64,000 nucleotides of DNA from Firmicutes bacterium HGW-Firmicutes-2 (lineage in GTDB: Bacteria; Bacillota; Clostridia; Lachnospirales; Vallitaleaceae), in contig PGZV01000003.1 of the NCBI GenBank assembly GCA_002841495.1, forward strand, positions 124,001-188,000, written 5' to 3'. The notes beneath the pieces are model-generated. The model worked only from the letters and a program-made list of their open reading frames with translations. It did no database searches and was not told the origin of the DNA. Positions 35,445 through 44,929 of the stretch are shown piece by piece. Positions within the stretch are counted from its first letter, which is position 1, and every line of letters begins with the position of its first letter. The translations under genes and the position numbers were made by a program.

Positions 35445-36773
35445 ATGGTAAAAAAAGTCACTTTAATGAGCCTAGCTATTCCTATATTCTTTGAGGTCAT
35501 ACTCTTTATGACCCTTGGTGTTGTTGACACTTTAATGCTAAGCCGTATATCCGACCAGGCTGCCGGTGCAGTCGGCATCGCCAATCAACTCATCAATTTC
35601 ACCAATATCATATTTACAATCATTAGCGTAGGTGCAGCCATACTAATCGCTCAGTTCATCGGTGCAAAAAAATGGGTGGATTGCCATATGACCATCATTG
35701 TCGCCTATGTGGTACTAACAATCATTGGTCTGGTCTGCTCCATCGGTCTTTTTTTCTTTGGCCCTGATCTATTGATACTCATTGGTATTACACCTGGGCT
35801 TATGGGTTATGCCAGTGATTATATACGTATCGTCGGAATTTTTATGTTTCTTCAGGCTTTCTTGAACATATCCACCGTTACCATGCGTAGTTATGGTTAT
35901 AGTAAACAGACACTGTATATTACCGCTACGATGAATATCATTAATATCGTCGGGGACTATGCCTTACTTTTTGGTGCTTTTGGTTTACCTGCCCTTGGTG
36001 CAGCCGGTGTTGCTATTGCAACTTCCATTAGCCGACTGATTGCCGTCATTTTATCGACTATTTTTGTGTTCAAACACATTGTACCACTATCTGCCATAAC
36101 CTATATTAAAAACTTCCCTAAACATATATTAAGACTCTTGTTAAAACTAGGTTTTCCCGCTGCACTTGAAAACCTCTCTTATAATGTGAGCCAGATTGTC
36201 ATCACCGGTATTGTGTTGGTCTATCTTGGTGAAGAAATGTCCATCGTACGAACTTATGTTGGCAGTATCGTCACTTTTGCTTTAATCGTTACCATCGCCA
36301 TTAGTCAAGCCAATCAAATCATCATCGGTCGTCTTATTGGCGAAGGTCTGATAGATGAGGCCTATCATATGTGTATCAAGAACTTTAGGATTGCTTTTTA
36401 TGTTATGTGTGGCATCGGTGTTATTTTTTATTTCTTCGGTGGCCATCTGATGCGTATTTTTTCCGACAATCCCACCATCATAGAGTGGGGCATGATTATT
36501 CTTGCCCTTGATGCCTTTTTAGAACTTGGTCGTATCTTCAACATCGTTTTTATCAGCGGTCTTCGTGGTGCCGGTGATGTTATTTTCTCTGTTGCCATTG
36601 GCCTCGTTTTTATGTGGGGTATAGCCGCTGCCGGTGCTTATGTTTTTGTCGTCATCTTCGACTGGGGTCTTCCCGGCGTATGGCTTGCCTTGCTACTGGA
36701 TGAATGGGTACGAGGCATCTTAAACTTTCTTAGATGGCACAACAAAAAATGGGTCACCAAAGCTTTGGTTTAG
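35445..36773 (+). CDS. MATE-family efflux transporter
   Basis: 442 aa, 12 helices in two homologous halves as in MATE multidrug/Na+ (or H+) antiporters. N-half: GVVDTLMLSRISDQAAGAVGIANQ (helix 1 Asp). C-half: a similar GFPAALENLSYNVSQI start. Length is normal for DinF/NorM types. AGGAG lies 7 bases before the ATG. Converges with the flavoprotein gene. Drug or cationic substrate is not determinable. Confidence 0.9.
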   Translation: MVKKVTLMSLAIPIFFEVILFMTLGVVDTLMLSRISDQAAGAVGIANQLINFTNIIFTIISVGAAILIAQFIGAKKWVDCHMTIIVAYVVLTIIGLVCSIGLFFFGPDLLILIGITPGLMGYASDYIRIVGIFMFLQAFLNISTVTMRSYGYSKQTLYITATMNIINIVGDYALLFGAFGLPALGAAGVAIATSISRLIAVILSTIFVFKHIVPLSAITYIKNFPKHILRLLLKLGFPAALENLSYNVSQIVITGIVLVYLGEEMSIVRTYVGSIVTFALIVTIAISQANQIIIGRLIGEGLIDEAYHMCIKNFRIAFYVMCGIGVIFYFFGGHLMRIFSDNPTIIEWGMIILALDAFLELGRIFNIVFISGLRGAGDVIFSVAIGLVFMWGIAAAGAYVFVVIFDWGLPGVWLALLLDEWVRGILNFLRWHNKKWVTKALV

Positions 36774-36781
36774 TGCCTTCC

Positions 36782-37399
36782 TTATCGAATAAAATTCGTA
36801 GCAATTCTTTGCTCTCGCTCCGGCACTTCTATCCCTGCCGCTTTTCCAGCCTCAAGACACTTTAGTAACCATGCCATGTTTTTCCCAAGAGTCCTCATAA
36901 TCTGCATCCCCTCTAGGTCTTGTCTCACTTGATCCGGCGTATTGCCATGCACCATATTCCAGTATTGTGACGGAACCATAGGCATATTGCTAATGGCAAA
37001 ATATTTATTCAACTGATCCAGCGCTGCCGTGGAACCACCTCTTCTACAACTGACAATAGCCGCTCCCGGTTTATGGGCATGAATCTTGCCTGCATAGAAA
37101 AATCGGTCAAGAAAAGATGTGATAGCACCGGAGGCACCAGCATAATGAACCGGAGATCCAAAAACATAGGCATCTGCGGATTCTGATTTCTCCAAAATTC
37201 GATTGACGATATCATCATCAAAAATACATCGGTTATTGGCACATTTGCCACAACCTGTACATCCACGAATAGGTGACTGACCCAAATGGACCATCTCCAC
37301 TTCAATATCAGCGCCAACCAATTCTTTTTCCACCTCTTTTAACGCGGTATAGGTACAACCCTCCTTATGAGGACTTCCATTAATCATTAATACTTTCAT
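36782..37399 (-). CDS. Flavodoxin-like NAD(P)H-dependent FMN oxidoreductase
   Basis: 205 aa, NADPH-dependent FMN reductase/iron-sulfur flavoprotein fold. The FMN phosphate loop INGSPHKEGCTYTAL is at the N-terminus; a cysteine cluster GCTGCGKCANNRCIF follows at about 46-60, and FGSPVHYAGASGAITSFLDR supplies the isoalloxazine side. The cysteine cluster could be a [4Fe-4S] site. AGGAGGTAG precedes the ATG. It ends 9 bases from the convergent MATE gene. Its electron-transfer partner is unknown. Confidence 0.88.
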   Translation of the reverse strand: MKVLMINGSPHKEGCTYTALKEVEKELVGADIEVEMVHLGQSPIRGCTGCGKCANNRCIFDDDIVNRILEKSESADAYVFGSPVHYAGASGAITSFLDRFFYAGKIHAHKPGAAIVSCRRGGSTAALDQLNKYFAISNMPMVPSQYWNMVHGNTPDQVRQDLEGMQIMRTLGKNMAWLLKCLEAGKAAGIEVPEREQRIATNFIR

Positions 37400-37600
37400 C
37401 GCTACCTCCTGATGACCATCTTTTACTTAATTATTGGTTTACCAATCTGATTATATCATATATTAAAACCTTAGTATTCTCTTAAATCATTCATGCTCGT
37501 ATTAATCAACTCTTTGAATAAGAACTATTTAAAATTTTCACATCGTCTATAATAGTATCAAGCTCAACATAATGTGTAAATCTATAAAGTAATATCAAAA

Positions 37601-37746
37601 TAAGCCAACATCGACCATGAAGTTCCTGGAGACAGTGTGTATGAACGTAGTAAAGACAGCAGGAGCTGTCCGCCGACATTTGGTGCAAGGACGCACCAAC
37701 GGTCGGTCGAAGTCATACATACTGCGGAAGGGTTTTCATGGGACCC
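37601..37746 (-). repeat. 146-bp dispersed palindromic element, copy 2
   Basis: Inverted relative to 12153-12298 and the same length. End segments are almost identical; the middle differs but keeps TTGGTGC-N6-GCACCAA. The stem beneath has CCGAC/GTCGG where copy 1 has TCGAC/GTCGA, a compensatory change. An additional GACAGC-TCCT-GCTGTC hairpin replaces part of the copy 1 arm. With the following terminator it accounts for most of the gene-free stretch 37400-37820. Confidence 0.75.
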
Positions 37747-37771
37747 AATTATAATTCTCTTTGAAAAAAAA

Positions 37772-37799
37772 GCCTCTAAGCTTTTAACCACTTAGAGGC
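37772..37799 (-). terminator. Terminator of the amino-acid ABC operon
   Basis: GCCTCTAAG (37772-37780) pairs with CTTAGAGGC (37791-37799). On the minus strand it is followed by at least seven T. Confidence 0.88.
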
Positions 37800-37820
37800 A
37801 ATTAATATATTTTTACCAAC

Positions 37821-38579
37821 CTATTGATACCCTTTAATAAAAGCCTTCGTCCTATCACTCTTAGGATTACCAAACACTTCCTCTGGTGTACCCTCTTCAG
37901 CGATCACACCTTCATCCATGAAAATAACATGGTTGGCCACTTCTTTTGCAAAATTCATCTCATGGGTTACGATTACCATGGTCATATGCTCTTTTGCCAG
38001 TGATTTGATGACCTTCAACACCTCACTGGTCAGCTCAGGATCTAAGGCTGAAGTTGGCTCATCAAAAAAGAGTACTTTGGGATTCAGGGCTAAAGCCCTT
38101 GCTATAGACACCCTTTGTTGTTGTCCACCAGAAAGCTGAAAAGGATACGCATTTTCTTTTTCAGACAAACCCATTTTTGTAAGCAACCTACGGCCTATAT
38201 CATAGGCTTCTTCCTTACTCTTATTCTGAGTATGAATCAAAGCATCCGTCACATTCTTCATCACTGAAAAATGTGGAAACAGATTAAAGTCTTGAAAAAC
38301 AAGACCAAAATAGCTACGAATCTTTTTAAGCTCCGCCCCTGTAACCTTATGGGGCATGCCATCTTTATCTGCCTTAAAAGCCGATTCTCCAAGATATAGG
38401 ATGTCTCCTGCATCAATGGACTCTAACATAGTCGCACACCTAAGAAGAGTTGACTTCCCTGATCCTGAGGGACCGATAATGGCTATCACTTCCCCTTGCT
38501 CGACTTTTAGAGATATGTTCTTAATGACTTGAAGGTCACCAAAGCTTTTCTTAAGCTGTCTTATTTCAAGTAAACTCAT
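37821..38579 (-). CDS. Polar amino-acid ABC transporter, ATP-binding protein
   Basis: 252-aa ATPase of the GlnQ/HisP/TcyN class. Walker [11 protein letters not shown]-loop [10 protein letters not shown], signature [15 protein letters not shown], Walker [16 protein letters not shown] and switch His in VTHEMNFA. It powers import of a polar amino acid. Third gene of the binding-protein/permease/ATPase operon, 11 bases after the permease. Confidence 0.95.
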   Translation of the reverse strand: MSLLEIRQLKKSFGDLQVIKNISLKVEQGEVIAIIGPSGSGKSTLLRCATMLESIDAGDILYLGESAFKADKDGMPHKVTGAELKKIRSYFGLVFQDFNLFPHFSVMKNVTDALIHTQNKSKEEAYDIGRRLLTKMGLSEKENAYPFQLSGGQQQRVSIARALALNPKVLFFDEPTSALDPELTSEVLKVIKSLAKEHMTMVIVTHEMNFAKEVANHVIFMDEGVIAEEGTPEEVFGNPKSDRTKAFIKGYQ

Positions 38580-38590
38580 ACGATGACCCC

Positions 38591-39241
38591 CTATCTGTAA
38601 TAACTTAATTTGTTTTCAATTTTTTCCATTACGGTTGCCACTACAAAATTAAAGACATAATAGAAAACACCAGCCGCCACATAAGGCATCATATTTGCTT
38701 GTGCTGAAGCCACTGCTCTAGCCACTGTAAACATTTCTGTAACCGATATCACATAAGCAAGAGAAGTGTCTTTTACCAGTGTAATGACCTCATTGGTAAT
38801 AGAAGGAATGATACGCCTTATGACTTGTGGCATGATGATTCTAAAAAAAGTCTGTACTTTGGAATAGCCAAGAATCTTTGCCGCTTCATATTGACCAACC
38901 GGCATGGATTCTATACCACCTCTGTAGATCTCTGCAAAGTAGGCAGCATAATTTAGAGCAAATCCGATAATCACTGCATAGAATCTATAGCCTCTTGGCA
39001 TAATAAGACCAAACATATAATAAGGTCCAAAATAGACCACCATTAATTGAAGCATTAAGGGTGTCCCACGCATAAAGGATATATATACCTTAACCAGATT
39101 TCTGAGTATGGGATTTTTTGACATTCTACCGAGTGCCACAATCAACCCTAAAGGAAGTGAAAGCACCAACGTCAAAGCAAATATTTGAATAGAGACGATC
39201 ATACCGTCACTTAGATTAGATAACAGGGTCAATAAATCCAA
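38591..39241 (-). CDS. Polar amino-acid ABC transporter, permease
   Basis: 216-aa HEQRo-type permease with about five helices. The EAA loop that docks the ATPase is at [21 protein letters not shown] start with GGAGG 5 bases upstream. It works as a homodimer with the adjacent ATPase and binding protein. Substrate specificity is set by the binding protein. Confidence 0.93.
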   Translation of the reverse strand: MDLLTLLSNLSDGMIVSIQIFALTLVLSLPLGLIVALGRMSKNPILRNLVKVYISFMRGTPLMLQLMVVYFGPYYMFGLIMPRGYRFYAVIIGFALNYAAYFAEIYRGGIESMPVGQYEAAKILGYSKVQTFFRIIMPQVIRRIIPSITNEVITLVKDTSLAYVISVTEMFTVARAVASAQANMMPYVAAGVFYYVFNFVVATVMEKIENKLSYYR

Positions 39242-39284
39242 AACATCCTCCTACTATACCACTTCATCTTAAGCATTCAGATGC

Positions 39285-40088
39285 TTATTTACCAATGGTT
39301 GTTACATCTTCACCAAACCACTTCATGGATACTGACTCTAATGTACCGTCTCCCGCCATCGCCTCGAGAGCTTCTTGAACCTGATCTCTAAGACTTTCAT
39401 TTCCAAGTAAGAATCCGACACCATAAGACTCTGCTGCTAGTGCTTCTTCAAGGACAACAAAGGCACTGCCTCTTTTTTCAATCTGATATCTAGCTACGAT
39501 TTCATCCATAACAACCGCATCCACAGCACTGGATTCAAGATCCATCAATGCCATGTTATAATCTGCAGCTTTTAAATAATCACCAAAGGTTGCTACCAAG
39601 TCCTCAACTTCACCCAGTGCCGCTTCAGCGCTAGAATCCGCTTGTACCACGACTGCCTTGTCTGTTAGATCTGCTAAGGTCTCTATACCGGATCCTTCTT
39701 TTACAACAAATACTTGGTTATTGGCCATATAAGCATCTGTCCAAGTGTACTTCTCTTCACGACCGTTAATGGTAAAACCGTTCCACACACAATCAATATT
39801 CTTTGATTCTAGTTCCATGTCTTTAGAATCCCAAGCGATTGGTTGTAAAACAAGCTCTTTCCCTAATCGCTCCGCAACAATCGCCGCAAGTTCAAGGTCA
39901 AAACCTGTAAATTCTCCATCATCACCTACAAAACCCATAGGTGGAAAATCTTGGTCAAACCCCACTACGAATGTCTCTTTTGTCATCGTATCTTGCCCAT
40001 AAGTATCCTCTGTAGGTGTTGTCTTAGCGCATGCACCTAAAGTCAGTACCATTGCCAATATTATCATAGTTAAAATTGTTTTTTTCAT
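39285..40088 (-). CDS. Polar amino-acid ABC transporter, substrate-binding lipoprotein
   Basis: 267 aa. Lipobox LGAC at about residues 17-20, then a type II periplasmic-binding fold (SBP_bac_3): VVGFDQDFPPMGFVGDDGEF, TGFDLELAAIVAERLGK and WNGFTINGREEKYTWT are typical of family 3. The ligand could be cystine, glutamine or arginine-like; the DQD at the pocket edge does not settle it. First gene of the operon, 43 bases ahead of the permease. A 16-bp palindrome lies about 100 bases upstream. Confidence 0.93.
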   Translation of the reverse strand: MKKTILTMIILAMVLTLGACAKTTPTEDTYGQDTMTKETFVVGFDQDFPPMGFVGDDGEFTGFDLELAAIVAERLGKELVLQPIAWDSKDMELESKNIDCVWNGFTINGREEKYTWTDAYMANNQVFVVKEGSGIETLADLTDKAVVVQADSSAEAALGEVEDLVATFGDYLKAADYNMALMDLESSAVDAVVMDEIVARYQIEKRGSAFVVLEEALAAESYGVGFLLGNESLRDQVQEALEAMAGDGTLESVSMKWFGEDVTTIGK

Positions 40089-40186
40089 TTTTATTTTCTC
40101 CTTCTTATTTTTTCTGCCTCACTATGTTACCACACTAGCACGATGAAGTAAATATCCCATATCAATAAAACCCTTAACCTTTAACA

Positions 40187-40202
40187 ACTTAACGCGTTAA
40201 GT
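40187..40202. promoter_or_regulatory. 16-bp perfect palindrome, possible operator of the amino-acid ABC operon
   Basis: ACTTAACGCGTTAAGT is fully self-complementary and is flanked by further TTAAC/TAACG half-sites. It lies 99 bases upstream of the binding-protein start and just after the PNPOx-like gene. No cognate regulator is recognised. Confidence 0.5.
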
Positions 40203-40222
40203 ATTTAACGATTATTTTGACA

Positions 40223-40654
40223 TTATACACGACCCTCTTCACTTTTTGTTGGTCCCTTTAAAAGCTTATAGGCCTTTAGACGAATGCTTAGAAGTATACA
40301 TTTGGGATCTTGTATAATTTCATACAAATCCGGGTGCTTTTCAAGTAATAATTTTTTTCCGTCTTCAGACTTTTCTTTATCTACCGCCTCACAATAACCT
40401 TCAAATGTTACAGATATGATTTCATTTTTAGATGCCTTGCCCAAACTTTGCCTGTTATCTATCAATATACTTACACTTGGATTTAAAGCAATGTTTCTAT
40501 ATTTTTTCGAATCATCTATGGCGACCATATACAATACTTTATTATCTTTTCCCAAAGTAAACGTCATCAGAGAACAATAAGGATTGCCTTTGTGTTCCGT
40601 GCATAAAACGCAGAGGTTATTTTCTTTTAAAATCGCTTCGATATGTTTATTCAT
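40223..40654 (-). CDS. Pyridoxamine 5'-phosphate oxidase-like FMN-binding protein
   Basis: 143-aa split-barrel flavoprotein. N-terminal NLCVLCTEHKGNPYCSLMTF and central DDSKKYRNIALNPSVSILIDNR match the PNPOx-like general family (heme/FMN/F420-binding). The short length excludes true PdxH. AGGAGG precedes the ATG. Substrate unknown. Confidence 0.85.
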   Translation of the reverse strand: MNKHIEAILKENNLCVLCTEHKGNPYCSLMTFTLGKDNKVLYMVAIDDSKKYRNIALNPSVSILIDNRQSLGKASKNEIISVTFEGYCEAVDKEKSEDGKKLLLEKHPDLYEIIQDPKCILLSIRLKAYKLLKGPTKSEEGRV

Positions 40655-40724
40655 AATCTTCCTCCTTTTGACTTGTCATGCCTGTTTTTTCATCTTATAA
40701 TATCTCATCCGGTTTGATCTCTTT

Positions 40725-42267
40725 TTAATATGCCACTATAAGAAAACTGAGCATACTTCCAAAAAAGAATATAATGGAGAAGATAATCTCATTAAAGCTT
40801 AATTCGATTTCACGCATGGTTCTAAAAAATCCAATTCTTGGATATAGATATTTATAGAATAGATAGCCAAGTGCTAGACTGGATAAATAAAGTGTGCTTT
40901 TTACAAGATAGCTTTTCAGATCTATAATCACTTCAAGATCAAAAAGTATACTGATGATACGTTGTCCGAACACACCGGTTACAACACAAACTGTTGCCAG
41001 TATGCCTAAGGCAATTTTCTGATTAAAACGAACATGATATCTTTTCTCATGAGGACCAAATAGCATGGTTGCATATTTAACAAAGGATACAATGGTTCCT
41101 AGATTAATTAATAGCAGTCCATATTCAAGATACGTTTGATAACCTATGCCCTTTTCTATTAGAAATTTGGATACACTACCATTAAACAAAGGTGCACCAG
41201 TAATACTCAATATGGCCACACTCATTATTATGGCCACAAAAGGCATGCGTTTAAAAACACCCGTTATTTTTCTTATGTCCCTAGTCTCATATTCTTCTAT
41301 AATCATACCTGCCGTCAAGAAAAGCGTCGCCTTAAAAACCGCATGATTCATAATATGGTAAATCGATCCGTAATAACTATATATTGAGTTCATAGAAAGT
41401 CCGAAGATTATTAAACCAATTTGACTGACTGTATGGTATGCCAATATAAGCTTAATATCCGTTTGTGATAAGGCAAATACAAATCCAAGCACCGCTGTCA
41501 AAAACCCAATTAAGAGAAAAAGACTTGTTGTATCAAGACCCGCCTTAAATGTATCTTGAAAACGTATAAATAGATAGACGCCACCTTTTACATATAAACC
41601 TGACAATACTGCCGAAACAATGGACGGTGCCGATGGCGTACCATGTGCCCTCGGCAACCAACTAAAAAGAGGCATGATGGCTGATTTGAGTCCTAAAAGG
41701 TACGCCGGCTTTTATGACTGATAGATCCATGGTTCCAAATATCTTATAAACATAACCAAGTCCAAATAAAAAGAAGGCCATGGCAACCAGGTTGGTCAAC
41801 AGATAGACCATACCATCGTATAGAGACTGGCTGTCTTTTTTGAACAAAATCAGTATACTAACCACCACCGTGGCCACTTCTACAAGGGTGTAAATATCAA
41901 ATAGGTCATTGGATAAAAAGATGGCTACAATTAAGCCTTGAAGTGTTAAGAATAGAAATAGAAACAGTTTATTCATATAAGTCTTATGATAGTTAAACAA
42001 CAACATAATTGTAAAAAGAAAAGTGGTCAAGACCACAAAAAGACTGCTGATCGCATCGGCCACCAAATTAATACTAATCGCACCTGAATAATTACCAAGT
42101 GTTTCTATAATGGTGCCTTCCGTGATGACCTTAATAAAAAAGAAAATAGCCATTATAAACGTGCTGATTTGGGAAACCCAAATCAAGCGTTGAATCTTCT
42201 TATAGTTACTCAAGTAACCGATGAGCGCCGTAAGAATGGGTAATACGACTAACCAAAATAAAGACAC
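40725..42267 (-). pseudogene. MrpD/NuoN-type proton-conducting membrane subunit, frameshifted
   Basis: Two overlapping reading frames encode the halves of one antiporter-like subunit of about 510 aa. The upstream half (GTG start at 42267, after AGGTG) carries helices 1-6 and drifts off-frame near 41700 to a stop at 41662. The other frame continues LLGLKSAIMPLFSWLPRAHGTPSAP, the family core with the conserved Lys and the WLPxAH motif, then SAVLSGLYVKGGVYL and helices to 40725. A +1 shift at about 41695-41705 (near CCTTTTAGG) restores a full-length protein. It may be a pseudogene, a sequencing error or rarely a programmed shift. No other Mrp or Nuo subunits are adjacent. Confidence 0.8.
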
Positions 42268-42501
42268 ATTTACACCTACTAACCCTTTTCTAATCACATT
42301 TTGGTTCGATAAACTGTATACTCTATATATAACACATTTTCAGATAAAAAACCCTAGGAAATCGTGAGGTTTTTAATAAATACATAACGATTTCATGAAA
42401 TTAACTTATCTTAATCCCTAATCACCTACTTCCTGTTATAATGGTAGTTACCAACACCTATGTAAGGCTCTATGCCTCTGACCCCATGTAAGGAAATCTC
42501 T

Positions 42502-43686
42502 ATGAAACCTTCTCGTCATGAACGTTACTCTATTTATTTTTTCACCTTTGCGACCAGTATGTTTTGGTTTTCACTCTATGCCTATATTGCCGAACTTTCC
42601 ACCTATGCCAATACTTTAGGCGCAAGCTATAAAATGATCGGTATTATTACCGGTTCATATGGTTTAACACAATTGTTACTTAGGATTCCCCTTGGTATCT
42701 TTTCTGATATACTTGGAAAACGCAAAATTTTTATTATTTTAGGCCTTTTCGTTGCTACAATCAGTGCTCTGATTACTTTCTTCTTCCCTTCACAGCTGTC
42801 TCTCCTAGCAACAAGATCACTTGCCGGTGTTTCTGCTGCGACTTGGGTAATTTTTACAGTAACATTCTCCAGTTATTATAAGAAAGAAGAGGCCACAAAA
42901 GCGATTGGTCTTATGAACTCTTACAACGCTGTAGGTCAATTAACTGCTATGGCTCTGGGTGCTGTAATATCCTATGCTTTTGGTACAAGGTATCTTTTTC
43001 TACTTGCTGCTATAGGTGGTGTCATTGGACTCGTTTCGGCACTTTTCATATATGAGAAACCGGTAACCATAAGAAAATCTAAGTTTAGGGACTATTTGGA
43101 CGTTGCAAAGAATCGTCAACTTCAGGTTGTATCTTTACTCTCAATACTCTCTCAACTTATTACTTTTGCTACAGCTTTCGGCTTTGTGCCCATACTTGCT
43201 AAGAACCTTGGTGCAAAGAACATTCAACTGAGTTTACTGACAGCGCTTGCCATTATTCCTGCCATATTCATCTCCAGACTTGCCGGCTCCTACTTTCCTG
43301 CTCGCTTCGGTCGAAGGATGACCATTAGTGTCGGCTTCATCTTAAGTGCTTTTCTTTGTATATCGATGCCTTGGATTAGTGATTTATGGCTTTTGTATGT
43401 GGCTCAGTTTTTTTCGGGCATTGGACGTAGTTTGGTTTTCCCTCTCCTTATGGGGCTTGGTATTGAACACATCGATCAGGAAAAAAGAGCCACTGCTATG
43501 GGTATGTTTCAAGCCATATATGGCATCGGCATGGTTTTTGGACCTATGCTTCTGGGTTTTATCGCCTTTACCTACGGTCTTATAGCCGGCTTTGCCGTAA
43601 CCGGCGCCATTGGCCTACTGGGCCTTCTCATCACCCTCCTCTATTTAGAAAAAAATAACAAGAAACGTGGCACAGCCACGGTATAA
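42502..43686 (+). CDS. Major facilitator superfamily transporter
   Basis: 394 aa with 12 predicted helices. The loop between helices 2 and 3 has RIPLGIFSDILGKRKIF, the MFS motif A, and the C-half counterpart is AGSYFPARFGRRM. RHERYSIYFFTFATSMFWFSL opens helix 1. Start 42502 has AAGG at good spacing; the earlier in-frame ATG does not. Probably a drug or sugar efflux or uptake carrier; substrate unknown. Divergent from the antiporter-like gene. Confidence 0.88.
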   Translation: MKPSRHERYSIYFFTFATSMFWFSLYAYIAELSTYANTLGASYKMIGIITGSYGLTQLLLRIPLGIFSDILGKRKIFIILGLFVATISALITFFFPSQLSLLATRSLAGVSAATWVIFTVTFSSYYKKEEATKAIGLMNSYNAVGQLTAMALGAVISYAFGTRYLFLLAAIGGVIGLVSALFIYEKPVTIRKSKFRDYLDVAKNRQLQVVSLLSILSQLITFATAFGFVPILAKNLGAKNIQLSLLTALAIIPAIFISRLAGSYFPARFGRRMTISVGFILSAFLCISMPWISDLWLLYVAQFFSGIGRSLVFPLLMGLGIEHIDQEKRATAMGMFQAIYGIGMVFGPMLLGFIAFTYGLIAGFAVTGAIGLLGLLITLLYLEKNNKKRGTATV

Positions 43687-43772
43687 GCTTAGCTCATATT
43701 TCATTTGAAGCTTGATCATAAGAATGTTAGAATGTAACTATAACCCTCGACAAAACTAAGAATGGAGATAAA

Positions 43773-44759
43773 ATGAGAAAAATTAAGCTTGGCGTCATCG
43801 GCGTATCCGGACATTTATTAACCCGAATTATGTTACCGCTAACCAATTCTAAAACAGTGGAAATCATCGCACTGGCTTCCAGGAATCTTGAAAAATCTAA
43901 AGAAGCTGCAGCAAACTGGCAGATACCGAAAGCTTATGGCAGTTATGAAGCACTTTTAGATGATCCTGAGATTGAAGCGGTGTATATACCCCTTCCCAAT
44001 CATATGCATTTGGAATGGATTAAAAAATCGATTCTCGCAGGTAAACATGTCATCTGTGAAAAACCTCTAACCATGAATGCCCTTCAGACCAAGGAAATTA
44101 TGGACCTTGCTAAAGAAAAAGAGATCAAGGTTATGGAGGCATTTATGTACCGTTTCCACCCCAAATGGCAAATGGTAAAAGAACTTATAAAAGTCAAGGG
44201 TATTGGTGAAATTAACGCCATCCATACCATCTTCACCTATAAAAACGATGATCCAAAAAACATTCGTAACAATAAGGACTACGGCGGTGGCGCTTTAATG
44301 GATATTGGTTGTTACGCCATTTCGACTGCACGTTTTATTATGAATACTGAGCCAAGTAAAGTTCTTGGTATGTTACATTATTCTGACTTGTTCGGCACGG
44401 ATGTGCTAAGCTCCGGTATTTTGGACTTTGGTAAGGCAAGAGCACTTTTCACCGTAAGTACCAGTCTACACCCTACTCAGGAGGTTAAGATTTATGGCTC
44501 CGGCGGTAGCATCGAGATACTGATTCCATTTAACGACCACTATGATGTCATGGGGCAAGTTAAAGTGATTAACAGCCTCGGAGAACGTGTTGTTACTTTT
44601 GAGCCTACCAATCAATATGATGCACTCTTTTCCGCATTTGCAAAAGCCATACGGGAGGATGCCCCTGTTCCCATATCTTTAAACGATAGCTATATGAACA
44701 TGCGCATCATTGATCAACTATTTGAATCCGGTAAAACTGGCCAATGGGAAACCCTATAG
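43773..44759 (+). CDS. Gfo/Idh/MocA-family NAD(P)-dependent oxidoreductase
   Basis: 328 aa. N-terminal Rossmann domain (KLGVIGVSGHLLTRIMLPL) and the EKP motif in HVICEKPLTMNA, which binds the nicotinamide ribose and substrate. C-terminal GFO_IDH_MocA domain with GGGALMDIGCYAI carrying the catalytic His/Tyr region (here DIGCY). Typical length for sugar or inositol dehydrogenases such as xylose- or glucose-fructose-type; substrate not readable. It follows MFS by 86 bases on the same strand. Confidence 0.9.
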   Translation: MRKIKLGVIGVSGHLLTRIMLPLTNSKTVEIIALASRNLEKSKEAAANWQIPKAYGSYEALLDDPEIEAVYIPLPNHMHLEWIKKSILAGKHVICEKPLTMNALQTKEIMDLAKEKEIKVMEAFMYRFHPKWQMVKELIKVKGIGEINAIHTIFTYKNDDPKNIRNNKDYGGGALMDIGCYAISTARFIMNTEPSKVLGMLHYSDLFGTDVLSSGILDFGKARALFTVSTSLHPTQEVKIYGSGGSIEILIPFNDHYDVMGQVKVINSLGERVVTFEPTNQYDALFSAFAKAIREDAPVPISLNDSYMNMRIIDQLFESGKTGQWETL

Positions 44760-44800
44760 AGGCATACTCTTATATTTTTACAATTCCTATTAAATGTCTC

Positions 44801-44834
44801 GAATAAAAGGCGCAAATATATGCGTCTTTTATTC
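44801..44834 (+). terminator. Terminator of the Gfo/Idh gene
   Basis: GAATAAAAGGCGCA (44801-44814) pairs with TGCGTCTTTTATTC (44821-44834) with one G-U pair, 42 bases past the stop. Confidence 0.75.
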
Positions 44835-44869
44835 ATATGCAACTTGTTGCTTCCTATTAAAATGAATAT

Positions 44870-44898
44870 TTGACAGTCTTGACCCCCACCCTTATAAT
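44870..44898 (+). promoter_or_regulatory. Consensus sigma-A promoter of mgtE
   Basis: TTGACA (44870-44875) and TATAAT (44893-44898) are separated by 17 bases, a perfect match to consensus. The start codon is about 31 bases downstream, leaving no room for a magnesium riboswitch. Confidence 0.92.
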
Positions 44899-44929
44899 AA
44901 TAGTACTTATTGAAAAGAAGGTGATACCA

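Noticed and set aside
42345-42372. AAAAACC/GGTTTTT hairpin as a terminator
   Set aside because: It lies between two divergent starts, with no transcript to end, and the loop is long; probably chance in AT-rich DNA.
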